This document shows positions 1 through 7,168 of a DNA stretch of 64,000 bases, in pieces. The position numbers were made by a program, and so were the translations under genes. The notes below the pieces were generated by a model. It did not search any database. It was not told where the DNA came from and saw only the letters and a program-made list of their open reading frames with translations. The DNA is taken from the NCBI GenBank assembly GCA_036519295.1, contig DATDLN010000179.1, positions 30,326 through 94,325 on the forward strand, read 5' to 3'. Positions within the stretch are counted from its first letter, which is position 1. Each line of letters starts with the position of its first letter. The stretch comes from JACVRW01 sp036519295 (GTDB lineage: Bacteria; Actinomycetota; Thermoleophilia; Solirubrobacterales; Thermoleophilaceae).

Positions 1-133
1 CCCGGAAGCGCTGCCAGGCGTCGTGCAGCTCGCGGTTCATGGTGCGGTTGATCGCGTTGTGCTGGTCGGGCCGGTTGTAGGTGAGCGTGACGACGTGGTC
101 GTCCCGCTCGTAGAGGAGCGTCTCGTAGTCCAT
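1..133 (-). CDS. Enoyl-CoA hydratase/isomerase family protein, N-terminal part
   Basis: Only the first 44 codons are inside the window; the gene runs off the left edge. The N-terminus reads MDYETLLYERDDHVV and then TLTYNRPDQHNAI, which is the first beta-hairpin of crotonase-fold enzymes (V-x-L-x-x-N-R-P-x-x-x-N-A). The family hydrates or isomerises enoyl-CoA thioesters in the cytoplasm. The catalytic glutamates and the oxyanion hole lie beyond the edge, so the reaction cannot be assigned. It lies 89 bp downstream of the binding-protein gene on the same strand, so the two may be cotranscribed. Confidence 0.85.
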   Translation of the reverse strand, partial: MDYETLLYERDDHVVTLTYNRPDQHNAINRTMNRELHDAWQRFR

Positions 134-152
134 GGGCGGGCGAGTTTAGAAC

Positions 153-171
153 GCGGCCGGCGGTCGGCCGC
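153..171 (-). other. GC-rich intercistronic hairpin after a binding-protein gene
   Basis: A perfect 7-bp stem (GCGGCCG at 153-159 with CGGCCGC at 165-171) and a 5-nt loop lie between the binding-protein stop and the enoyl-CoA hydratase start. No T-run follows, so it is more likely an mRNA-stabilising or attenuating hairpin than a strong intrinsic terminator. Similar hairpins follow the other two binding-protein genes of the window. Confidence 0.4.
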
Positions 172-222
172 CGCAATCGCCGCGCCGCGGACGCGTTCGG
201 CGAGTCTATGCCGCCATGCGGC

Positions 223-1575
223 TCAGCTCGTCCAGGGAGGCGGATTGCCCTTTTCGCATCCGGGCTTGTCGCGGCTCGGCGGGGGTGTATCCGCGCCGAA
301 GAGACCGCCGAAGGTCTCGTCGACCTCGGAGATCTCGTTCTTGACCTCGAAGCCCAGCTCGCCGCCCTTCTCGACAACCTCGACGACGTAGGCCGGCTGG
401 ATCGAGTTGCGGTTGTCGTCGAGCTTCACGTTTCCATTGGGGAACGCCGGCTTGAGCCCATCGAGCGCCTTCCGGAAATCCTCCTCGTTGCCACCGAGGT
501 CGCCGTCAGTCTGCTCGAGCGCCCGCAGGATCGCCTCCATCCCGTCGTAGTAGAGGACGGTGAACAGGCTTTCGGCTGCCACCTTCGGATACACCTTGCC
601 GAAGCCGTCGACGTACTCCGTCCACTCCGGTGTTTCGCCCCCGAGCGGAACGGGCGAACCTCCTACGAGCCCGGCGAGCTGCGGGCCCACGCCGAACGCG
701 GTGGGGTCGAGCACCGACGAGCCGCCCATGGCTTTCCCCTTGATCGTGCCGCCGAAGTTGAGGTAGGCCTTCAGAGCTGCCACGGTGTTCGCGCCACCGG
801 TGAGGAACAGAACGCCGTCCACGTCGCGCGGAAGCTGGTTCACGTAGGACGACCAGTCCGTAGTCTCGAGCGGCGCCCAGAGGCGCTTCGTTATCTGTCC
901 GCCGAGCGCGCAGAACTCGCCGGTGAACCCCGCCGCGAGCGTGTAGGGATACGAGTAGTCCTCGCCGAGGATGGCCGCCTTGCGCCAACCGAGGTCTTCG
1001 TATGCGTACGTTCCCGTTCCAGCCATCCACTGCGCCCCGTCGCCGCCGAAGCGGAAGAAGTTAGGCGCCTTTACGCGCAGAGTCGTCTCCTGCGCGCCCG
1101 AAGTCCCGTTCACGAAGGTCACGCCGGGCTGGCTCTTCGCATAGTTGGCGACGGCGATACCCTCGTCGCCGGAGAGTGGGCCGAGGAGGAGGTCGACGTC
1201 CTCGTTTTCCACGAGTCGACGCGCCTCGGCCGTCGCCTTGTCGGGCGTCGCATCCGAGCAACCGAAGGCGAGCCTGATCGGTCGTCCGGCTACCTTGGCG
1301 CCGCTGACGCCGTCCCGCGGCCCCGCGCCTTGCGCCTTGCCACCGGCCTTTTGGATCAGCGCGTACTTTGCCCCCGAAAGAGACTGAGCCTCGAACACGG
1401 CGAAGGGCCCGCCGCAGGTCGTCAGAACACCGATCTTGATCGGTCCGCTGCTCTCGCCGCCACCGCCGCCATTCTCGTCGGCACAGCCCGTCGCGCCTGC
1501 CAACGCTACGACCGAGGCGACCGCAAGGGCGACCAGCCGCTTTCGCGGACGCCAGGTCAGAGATCCGTCTCCCAT
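223..1575 (-). CDS. Branched-chain-type ABC transporter substrate-binding lipoprotein
   Basis: A 450-residue Peripla_BP_6 (LivK-like) protein. Residues 1-31 form a lipoprotein signal (basic MGDGSLTWRPRKR, a hydrophobic stretch, and a lipobox ending ATGC), followed by a Gly/Ser linker and the ligand-binding lobes starting at IKIGVLTTCGGPF. The ATG at 1575 has a good ribosome site (GGAGGAG a few bases upstream). The family delivers amino acids, aromatic acids or other small carboxylates to LivHMGF-type importers from the cell surface. It is divergent from livH across a 175-bp regulatory region and presumably feeds that transporter. The ligand is unknown. The C-terminal tail with two Cys and Pro-rich residues is unusual. 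Confidence 0.93.
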   Translation of the reverse strand: MGDGSLTWRPRKRLVALAVASVVALAGATGCADENGGGGGESSGPIKIGVLTTCGGPFAVFEAQSLSGAKYALIQKAGGKAQGAGPRDGVSGAKVAGRPIRLAFGCSDATPDKATAEARRLVENEDVDLLLGPLSGDEGIAVANYAKSQPGVTFVNGTSGAQETTLRVKAPNFFRFGGDGAQWMAGTGTYAYEDLGWRKAAILGEDYSYPYTLAAGFTGEFCALGGQITKRLWAPLETTDWSSYVNQLPRDVDGVLFLTGGANTVAALKAYLNFGGTIKGKAMGGSSVLDPTAFGVGPQLAGLVGGSPVPLGGETPEWTEYVDGFGKVYPKVAAESLFTVLYYDGMEAILRALEQTDGDLGGNEEDFRKALDGLKPAFPNGNVKLDDNRNSIQPAYVVEVVEKGGELGFEVKNEISEVDETFGGLFGADTPPPSRDKPGCEKGNPPPWTS

Positions 1576-1750
1576 GTCTCCTCCTCTCCGCGACCGGGCG
1601 GGCGAGGCGCCGAGTCGCTCGCTCCCCCAAGCACGACTCCGTAATGCACGTGCTCGACATCACAATAAATCAAGAATCGATGATCGTTGCCCCAGTGGTA
1701 CCGTGCCGGTCGTGTCGGGCGCGAGGGGAGGAGCTCGTGCGGGCGGTGCC
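1576..1750. promoter_or_regulatory. Divergent control region between binding protein and livH
   Basis: This 175-bp non-coding stretch must contain the promoters of both directions. It holds an AT-rich island (about 1655-1690), an inverted repeat AGCACG/CGTGCT (1630-1635 and 1649-1654) that contains the palindrome GCACGTGC, and an everted pair ATCA/TGAT (1669-1672, 1681-1684). No convincing -35/-10 pair was found. Which regulator binds is unknown; the GntR protein at 11774 is the nearest candidate. Confidence 0.4.
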
Positions 1751-2773
1751 GTGGCTACCCGGTGGGGCGTCCTGTCTCGTCCGGGGCTGGTTTCGAGGGG
1801 GCACCTCGGCGCGGCTCTCGCGATCGCTACTGCCACCGCCGCGATCCTGTGGGTGCTCTTCAAGGCGTTCGGGGCGGGCTTCGGGCGAGCCGGCAACGTG
1901 CCCCAGTTCCTGGTGGTCGGCCTCAACGGGCTGAGCCTGGCCGGCCTCTACTTCATTACTGCAAGCGGCTTCACGCTGATCTTCGGCCTGATGCGGGTCG
2001 TGAACATGGCGCACGGCTCGCTCTACCTGCTGGGCGCCTACATCGGCCTGAGCTTGACCGACGACGGCGTGCCCTGGTTCTTTGCGGTCCTGCTGGCCGG
2101 CCTGTTCGTGGGGGCGGTCGGCCTGGTGATGCAGCAGCTGTTCCTGCGTTGGAATCAGGGCCAGGAGCTTCGGCAAGCGCTGATCACCATCGGACTGTCG
2201 ATCATTCTCGCCGATCAGATGGTTGCCCACTTCGACCCCACGCCACGGACGATCGCCCCGCCGGAGGGGCTGACCGGTTCGGTCGGGCTTGGCGTCTACG
2301 GACTTGACTATCCCGCGTTCAGGATCTTCGTAATCGGTGCCGCCCTCCTGATCGGGCTTCTACTCTGGCTGCTGATCAGGCGCACTCGCTTCGGGATGGT
2401 GATCCGGGCCGGCGTGGACAACAGCGCCATGGCGGCGGCGCTCGGGGTCAACGTTCAGCTCGTGTTTGCCGCCGCTTTCTTCCTGGGATCGGCATTGGCG
2501 GGTCTGGCCGGTGTGTTCGGGGGCACCGTGCTCTCGGTGGCGCCCGGCCAGGATGACAAGTTCCTGCTCAGCTCCCTCATCGTGGTGATCATTGGTGGAA
2601 TGGGGAGCCTCGCCGGGGCGGCGCTTGGTGCCCTGGCGCTTGGTCTCGTGGAGCAATTGGCCAGCGTCTACCTGCCCGAGGACTACACCAACTACTCGAT
2701 TCTGCTCACCTTCATCTTGCTGATCATCGTCCTCGCAGTGCGCCCCACCGGGATCTTCGGGAGGCCGGAATGA
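1751..2773 (+). CDS. livH: Branched-chain-type ABC transporter permease LivH
   Basis: Inner-membrane permease of the LivH family, about 340 residues. The core starts at the stretch NGLSLAGLYFITASGFTLIF and shows the conserved LMRVVNMAHGS loop, several hydrophobic segments and the GGMGSLAGA loop near the C-terminus. An extra N-terminal hydrophobic segment (LGAALAIATATAAILWVLF) precedes the usual first helix. The start is uncertain: the open frame extends far upstream into the divergent gene, and the GTG at 1751 was chosen because a purine-rich GAGGGGAGGA lies upstream; GTG at 1703 or 1712 is possible. The stop overlaps the livM ATG by 4 nt. With livM and livF it forms an importer that lacks a LivG ATPase in this locus. 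Confidence 0.88.
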   Translation: MATRWGVLSRPGLVSRGHLGAALAIATATAAILWVLFKAFGAGFGRAGNVPQFLVVGLNGLSLAGLYFITASGFTLIFGLMRVVNMAHGSLYLLGAYIGLSLTDDGVPWFFAVLLAGLFVGAVGLVMQQLFLRWNQGQELRQALITIGLSIILADQMVAHFDPTPRTIAPPEGLTGSVGLGVYGLDYPAFRIFVIGAALLIGLLLWLLIRRTRFGMVIRAGVDNSAMAAALGVNVQLVFAAAFFLGSALAGLAGVFGGTVLSVAPGQDDKFLLSSLIVVIIGGMGSLAGAALGALALGLVEQLASVYLPEDYTNYSILLTFILLIIVLAVRPTGIFGRPE

Positions 2774-3798
2774 TCCGCTACCGGCGGGCGTGGATGATCG
2801 GGTCCCGCGCCGTGCTAGTGCTTGCTCTGCTGATCATCGCACTGGTCCCGGTCTTCTTCTCGACGTATTTCACGGGCGCCGTCGCCGTCAAGGTGCTCTG
2901 GCTTGGCTTGGCCGCGGCGAGCCTGACCTTCCTCGCCGGGCAGGGCGGCATGGTCTCGCTCGCGCAGACTGCACTGTTCGGGGTAGCGGGCTACGTGACC
3001 GCCAGGCTGATGGTCTACGAGTCGATGAGCCCGTGGCTCTCGGCGCTGCTTGGGGTCGGGGGCGCGACAGCGGCCGGGCTGGTCGTGGGCGGGATCGCAA
3101 GCGGCAGCCGAGGGATCTACTTCCTGATGATCACGCTCGCGTTTGCGGTCGTGGCTTACCTGTTCTTCTCGCAGGTGTCCACGTTCGGCGGGCACACCGG
3201 GATCAACGGCGTGATCGCGCCGCCCCCGCTGGACAACCCGACGCTGAAGCCGACAGTCGTCTACTACACCTGCCTGGGCTGCAGCGTGATCGCATACCTG
3301 CTCGTGCGCTACATCGGCGGGACGCCCTTCGGGCTTGCCCTACAAGCGGTGCGTGACGAGCCCGAGCGGATGAACTCGCTTGGATTCGACGTCCGCCTCC
3401 ACCGGACGCTCGGCTTTGCCCTGGCTGCGGCGATCGCGGGAGTCGGCGGCGTCCTGGCCACGTGGCAGACGCAGAGCATCTCGCCGGGCACGATCGATGT
3501 CACACGCACCATCGAGCTACTGGTCGTTGCAGTGATCGGCGGTCTTTATCGGCTCGAGGGAGCCTGGCTCGGCGCGCTCGTATACGTCCTGCTCGACACG
3601 TACACGCGCGGTCTCTCCGGACGCTTTGAGACCTGGATCGGCATCGCATTCGTGTTGATCGTGCTGGTCTCGCCTGATGGGCTGACCGGCCTGCTTGCCC
3701 GCATCGACCGGGTCTTCCGGCGGCCGGTGCGCAGGAGGCGCCGACGTCGGGGTGGGGCCGGCGGCCCACTGACCCCGTCCGGGAGGTCCGTCGCGTGA
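2770..3798 (+). CDS. livM: Branched-chain-type ABC transporter permease LivM
   Basis: A 342-residue polytopic inner-membrane protein, the LivM half of the channel. The features are the GQGGMVSLAQTALFGVAGYV segment typical of LivM, the coupling region FGLALQAVRDEPERMNSLGF that contacts the ATPases, and a C-terminal basic tail (RRPVRRRRRRRGG). Unlike the LivM of the second cluster (47990), it carries no fused ATPase. Start ATG overlaps the livH stop (ATGA) and its own stop overlaps the livF GTG, so the three genes are translationally coupled. Confidence 0.93.
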   Translation: MIRYRRAWMIGSRAVLVLALLIIALVPVFFSTYFTGAVAVKVLWLGLAAASLTFLAGQGGMVSLAQTALFGVAGYVTARLMVYESMSPWLSALLGVGGATAAGLVVGGIASGSRGIYFLMITLAFAVVAYLFFSQVSTFGGHTGINGVIAPPPLDNPTLKPTVVYYTCLGCSVIAYLLVRYIGGTPFGLALQAVRDEPERMNSLGFDVRLHRTLGFALAAAIAGVGGVLATWQTQSISPGTIDVTRTIELLVVAVIGGLYRLEGAWLGALVYVLLDTYTRGLSGRFETWIGIAFVLIVLVSPDGLTGLLARIDRVFRRPVRRRRRRRGGAGGPLTPSGRSVA

Positions 3799-4538
3799 CG
3801 GTGGAGACCGCGATGCTCGAGGTCTCGGATCTGGACGCGTTCTACGGTGAGGCGCAGGTGCTCGATGGTGTCTCCTTCGAGCTCCGCGGCGGTTCGGTCG
3901 CGATCGTCGGCCGCAACGGGATGGGCAAGACCACTCTCTGCCGCGCGATCATGGGAATCGCCCCGCCCGAGGCGGAGGGCAGCGTGCGTCTGAACGGGCG
4001 CGAGCTCGGAGGGCGCCCCTCGCACGTGATCTGCTCGGCCGGAATCGGGTACGTCCCGCAGGGCCGTGAGTTGTTCCCTTCGCTCACGACCGACGAGCAT
4101 CTGCGGATGATCGGGAGCCGGCTCATGTCGCGCGGGCGCTGGAGTGTCGACGCCGTGTACGACCTCTTTCCCCAGCTCGCCGCACGACGCCGGCTGAGTG
4201 CGGCGAAGCTCTCGGGTGGCGAGCAGCAGATGCTGGCGATCGGCCGCGCGCTGCTCACAAATCCGGGGCTGCTCCTGATGGACGAGCCGTCCGAGGGCCT
4301 GGCGCCCGCGATCGCCGAGGAGCTGCTCGAGACCTGCACCCGGCTCGTGGCCGAGGGCATCGGCCTGCTGGTCGTGGAGCAGAACCTGGGAGTGGCGGCA
4401 CGCTTGGCCGACCGGCTGCTCGTGATGATCTCGGGTCGGATCGAGGACGAGATGCAGGCAGCCGCACTGCTCGGAGACGAGGACGCGCAGCGACGGTATC
4501 TGGGCGTTGAGGCGCTCGCCGGCACGGAGGGGCCGTGA
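3795..4538 (+). CDS. livF: Branched-chain-type ABC transporter ATPase LivF
   Basis: A 247-residue ABC ATPase with Walker A (GRNGMGKTT), Q-loop (YVPQGRELFP), signature LSGGEQQML, Walker B (LLLMDEP) and the switch His replaced by VVEQNLG, as is normal in LivF. It starts with GTG at 3795, overlapping livM by 4 nt. It ends the transporter part of the operon; a 73-bp gap follows. The gene normally beside it, livG, is absent, so the importer must work with LivF alone or borrow a LivG from elsewhere, for example the fused LivMG at 47990. Confidence 0.93.
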   Translation: MTVETAMLEVSDLDAFYGEAQVLDGVSFELRGGSVAIVGRNGMGKTTLCRAIMGIAPPEAEGSVRLNGRELGGRPSHVICSAGIGYVPQGRELFPSLTTDEHLRMIGSRLMSRGRWSVDAVYDLFPQLAARRRLSAAKLSGGEQQMLAIGRALLTNPGLLLMDEPSEGLAPAIAEELLETCTRLVAEGIGLLVVEQNLGVAARLADRLLVMISGRIEDEMQAAALLGDEDAQRRYLGVEALAGTEGP

Positions 4539-4552
4539 CGGCGAAGTGCAAC

Positions 4553-4575
4553 AGCTTGATCGATTATTTATCATC
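4553..4575. promoter_or_regulatory. AT-rich inverted repeat in the gap before the phosphohistidine gene
   Basis: In otherwise about 70% GC DNA, a short AT-rich island holds TGAT (4557-4560) and ATCA (4570-4573) with a 9-nt spacer. It lies 39 bp upstream of the ATG at 4612. It may be an internal promoter or an operator of a GntR/FCD regulator; no clear -35/-10 pair is visible. Confidence 0.3.
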
Positions 4576-4611
4576 CCGTGGCGGAGCGGAAGCCAGCGCC
4601 CAGGAGGAGAG

Positions 4612-6348
4612 ATGGCTGTTACCAGCGCCGGGGAGGACGTTCTAGGCACCTTCCACGGGAGCGGAGAGTTCCCGATCGAGTGGGACGAGGGGGAGAAGGA
4701 GCTCTTCTGGATCTACGACGACCTCCACATCCCAAACCCGGTCTCCCCGATGTTCTTCGACATCGGTGGCTGGTGGCTCAGCTGCGACCACATGTTCCGC
4801 CGCTTCGGCACACCCTTCGCCTGCGACTGGGTGGCCAAGGAGATCAACGGGTACGTCTATACGGCGGCGGTCCCGGCTGACTCGCGGATTCGCTCCGAGG
4901 CCACTGAGTACCAGGCGCGCTACGTGCCGCGCGTGCCGCGAGATCCCGAGCATGCCGGCAAGATCGGCGCCTACCTGGGCTGGGTGCTGCCACACTACGC
5001 AGAGAACTTCCTCGACTGGTGGCGAGACCGGCTCCGCCCCGAGATCGAGCGCAACTTCGAGTATCTCGACGGCTACGACACGGACGGTGCCTCCTTCCTC
5101 GAGCTGGCCGTCCTGCTCGAGGATGCGATCGACATCCACGATCGCCACTGGAAGATCCACTGGATGCTCAACTTCGCCCAGTTCGCGTCCACCCAGGCCC
5201 TGAACGGCCTGCTCGAGGCGGAAAAGGGCGAGGCGGCGGGGGCGCTGATGGGCCGCCTCCAGAGCTCGCTCGAGGACCGCAACTGGGATTCGATCGTGGA
5301 CCTCTGGAGGATGAAGGAGGAGATCAAGGCCGACCCGGAGCTCGCAACCGCATTCGAGGGTGAGACCGCGGCAGACATCATGCGGGCGCTCGACGGCTCG
5401 GAGAGCGGCCGGCGCTTCGTCCGCGAGCGCCTCGTACCGCACCAGAGGAGCTTTGGCTACAAGGCGATCTGGTCGCACGAGTTCGCGTTCAAGACATGGC
5501 GCGAGGACCCGGCGCCGATGATCGAAGCGGTGCGCGGCTACCTGGCGACGGACTACGACTACCCGTCCAACATCGCCTCGGTCCGCGACGACCTCGAGGC
5601 TGCGAAGCGCGAGGCACTCGATGGGGTGGAGGGCGAGTCACGCGCCGAGCTCGAGGCCGCGCTGAACCGCTCGCTGAGCATGAACCCGCTGACCCCGGAC
5701 CACCACTTCTACGTGGACCAGGGAACGAACGCCCGACTGCGCCTCGTGCTGATCGACATCGGCAGGAAGCTCGTCGACGCAGGCACGCTCGACGACCCCG
5801 AGGACGTGATGTACCTGCGCTACAACGAGCTGCGGCTGCTGATGGCGGACCAGGGCGCGTTCGATGCCCGCGCACTTGTCGGGGAGAGACGTGACGCTCG
5901 CGAGGCGGCCTACGCGCGGCGGCCGCCCTCGTGGGTGGGAACCGCCACTCAGACCGCGCTCGACTTCCCGTACAACGCGCTCTGGGGCTTCCCCGAGAAG
6001 TTCTACGCGGGCGAGCCGGCGACCACCGGCGAGGTGCGTGGTCTGGCCGCCTCCGCGGGGGTGGTGGAGGGCTCGGCGCGCTACGTACATTCCCTGGACG
6101 AGTTCGACCAGGTCCGGGAGGGCGAGATCCTCGTCTGCCGCATGACGAACCCGGCGTGGGTCGTCCTGTTCACCAAGATCGCGGGCCTCGTGACCGAGGC
6201 GGGCGGGGCGGTCTCGCACCCGGCCGTGGTTGCGCGCGAGTTCGGGATTCCGGCCGTGGTGGGCACCACGAACGCCGGTGAGCGGATCAAGACCGGCGAC
6301 CGCGTGCGCGTGAACGGCACGACGGGCGTCGTCGAGATCCTCGAGTAG
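4612..6348 (+). CDS. PEP-synthase-like phosphohistidine protein (phenylphosphate synthase alpha / RPH-like half)
   Basis: A 578-residue protein. The C-terminal 85 or so residues are the swivelling PEP-utiliser mobile domain: ASAGVVEGSARYV, then GEILVCRMTNPAW and the active site GGAVSHPAVVAREFGIPAVV with phosphohistidine His536. The preceding large alpha-helical part (residues about 1-480, including TPDHHFYVDQGTNARLRLVL) resembles the acceptor-binding region of rifampin phosphotransferase and phenylphosphate synthase protein 1. It has no ATP-grasp domain; that half is encoded at 13152 in the same operon. In the family, His accepts the beta-phosphate of ATP and passes it to a hydroxyl or enol acceptor. 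Start ATG 4612 follows GGAGGAG. The acceptor is unknown; ring hydroxyl groups made by the neighbouring Mo hydroxylase are plausible (inference). Confidence 0.8.
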   Translation: MAVTSAGEDVLGTFHGSGEFPIEWDEGEKELFWIYDDLHIPNPVSPMFFDIGGWWLSCDHMFRRFGTPFACDWVAKEINGYVYTAAVPADSRIRSEATEYQARYVPRVPRDPEHAGKIGAYLGWVLPHYAENFLDWWRDRLRPEIERNFEYLDGYDTDGASFLELAVLLEDAIDIHDRHWKIHWMLNFAQFASTQALNGLLEAEKGEAAGALMGRLQSSLEDRNWDSIVDLWRMKEEIKADPELATAFEGETAADIMRALDGSESGRRFVRERLVPHQRSFGYKAIWSHEFAFKTWREDPAPMIEAVRGYLATDYDYPSNIASVRDDLEAAKREALDGVEGESRAELEAALNRSLSMNPLTPDHHFYVDQGTNARLRLVLIDIGRKLVDAGTLDDPEDVMYLRYNELRLLMADQGAFDARALVGERRDAREAAYARRPPSWVGTATQTALDFPYNALWGFPEKFYAGEPATTGEVRGLAASAGVVEGSARYVHSLDEFDQVREGEILVCRMTNPAWVVLFTKIAGLVTEAGGAVSHPAVVAREFGIPAVVGTTNAGERIKTGDRVRVNGTTGVVEILE

Positions 6349-6352
6349 GCCG

Positions 6353-7168
6353 ATGGCCGATGGCCGTGTCGATTGGCTCGCCCCCGAGGCGCTCGACGAG
6401 GCGCTCGCGCTGCGCGCCGAGCGCGGCGCGGAGGCGACCGTGCTCGCCGGCGGCACGTTTCTCGGCATCCTGATGAACGAGCGCCTCCTGGAACCGGCGG
6501 CGCTGCTCAGCCTGGGCAAGGTCGGCGGGCTCGAGGGAATAGCGGTCGTGGACGGTGAGCTCCGCCTCGGCGCGATGACCACCCACCGCGCGGTCGAGCG
6601 TGCGCCGGCGGTGCGCGAAGGCTGGCCGGTGCTGGCGCGAGCGTTCTCGCTCGTCGCCAGCCCGCGCGTGCGCAACCAGGCCACGGTCGGCGGGGTACTC
6701 GCCGACGCCGACTACGCCTCGGATCCGCCGGCCGTGCTGGAGGCGCTCGGGGCGCGGGTGGTGCTGCGCTCCGTCCGCGGCGAGCGGGAGGTGCCCGTGC
6801 GCGAGCTGGTCGTCGGTCACTACGAGACCTCGATCGCGGACGACGAGCTGCTCGTGGAAGTACGCGTGCCGCCGTGTCCGGCGCGCGCGGTCTACCGCAA
6901 GTTCCGCTCGCGCTCGAGCGAGGACCGGCCCTGCGTGGGGGTGGCCGCCGTGAACGGCGACCGCGCTCTGCGCGTGGTCGTGGGCGCGGTGAGCGACACG
7001 CCCCGGGAGCTGCCGGAGGCGTGCGCCCTGGGCGTCGAGGCGGCAGCGGAGATCGGCCACCGCTATGCCGGGGAGATCGAGCCGATCAGCGACTCACGCG
7101 GTAGCGCCGCGTACCGGCGCCGCGTGATCGCGGTCGAGGTGAGACGGGCGGTGGAGGCGCTCGCGTGA
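6353..7168 (+). CDS. Molybdenum hydroxylase FAD subunit (cassette 1)
   Basis: A 271-residue FAD-binding subunit of the xanthine dehydrogenase/CoxM family. The FAD motifs are visible: AGGTFLGI near residue 35 and TVGGVLADAD near residue 115, though ADAD replaces the usual A-H-A-D-P. It passes electrons from the 2Fe-2S subunit to an acceptor in the cytoplasm. It starts 4 nt after the phosphohistidine gene and overlaps the Mo subunit by 4 nt. The order here is FAD-Mo-FeS, unlike cassettes 2 and 3, which are Mo-FAD-FeS. Confidence 0.92.
   Translation: MADGRVDWLAPEALDEALALRAERGAEATVLAGGTFLGILMNERLLEPAALLSLGKVGGLEGIAVVDGELRLGAMTTHRAVERAPAVREGWPVLARAFSLVASPRVRNQATVGGVLADADYASDPPAVLEALGARVVLRSVRGEREVPVRELVVGHYETSIADDELLVEVRVPPCPARAVYRKFRSRSSEDRPCVGVAAVNGDRALRVVVGAVSDTPRELPEACALGVEAAAEIGHRYAGEIEPISDSRGSAAYRRRVIAVEVRRAVEALA

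Noticed and set aside
208..1644. 478-codon plus-strand frame opposite the first binding-protein gene
   Set aside because: The minus strand has a signal peptide, lipobox and Peripla_BP_6 core; the plus frame has low-complexity Arg/Ala text.
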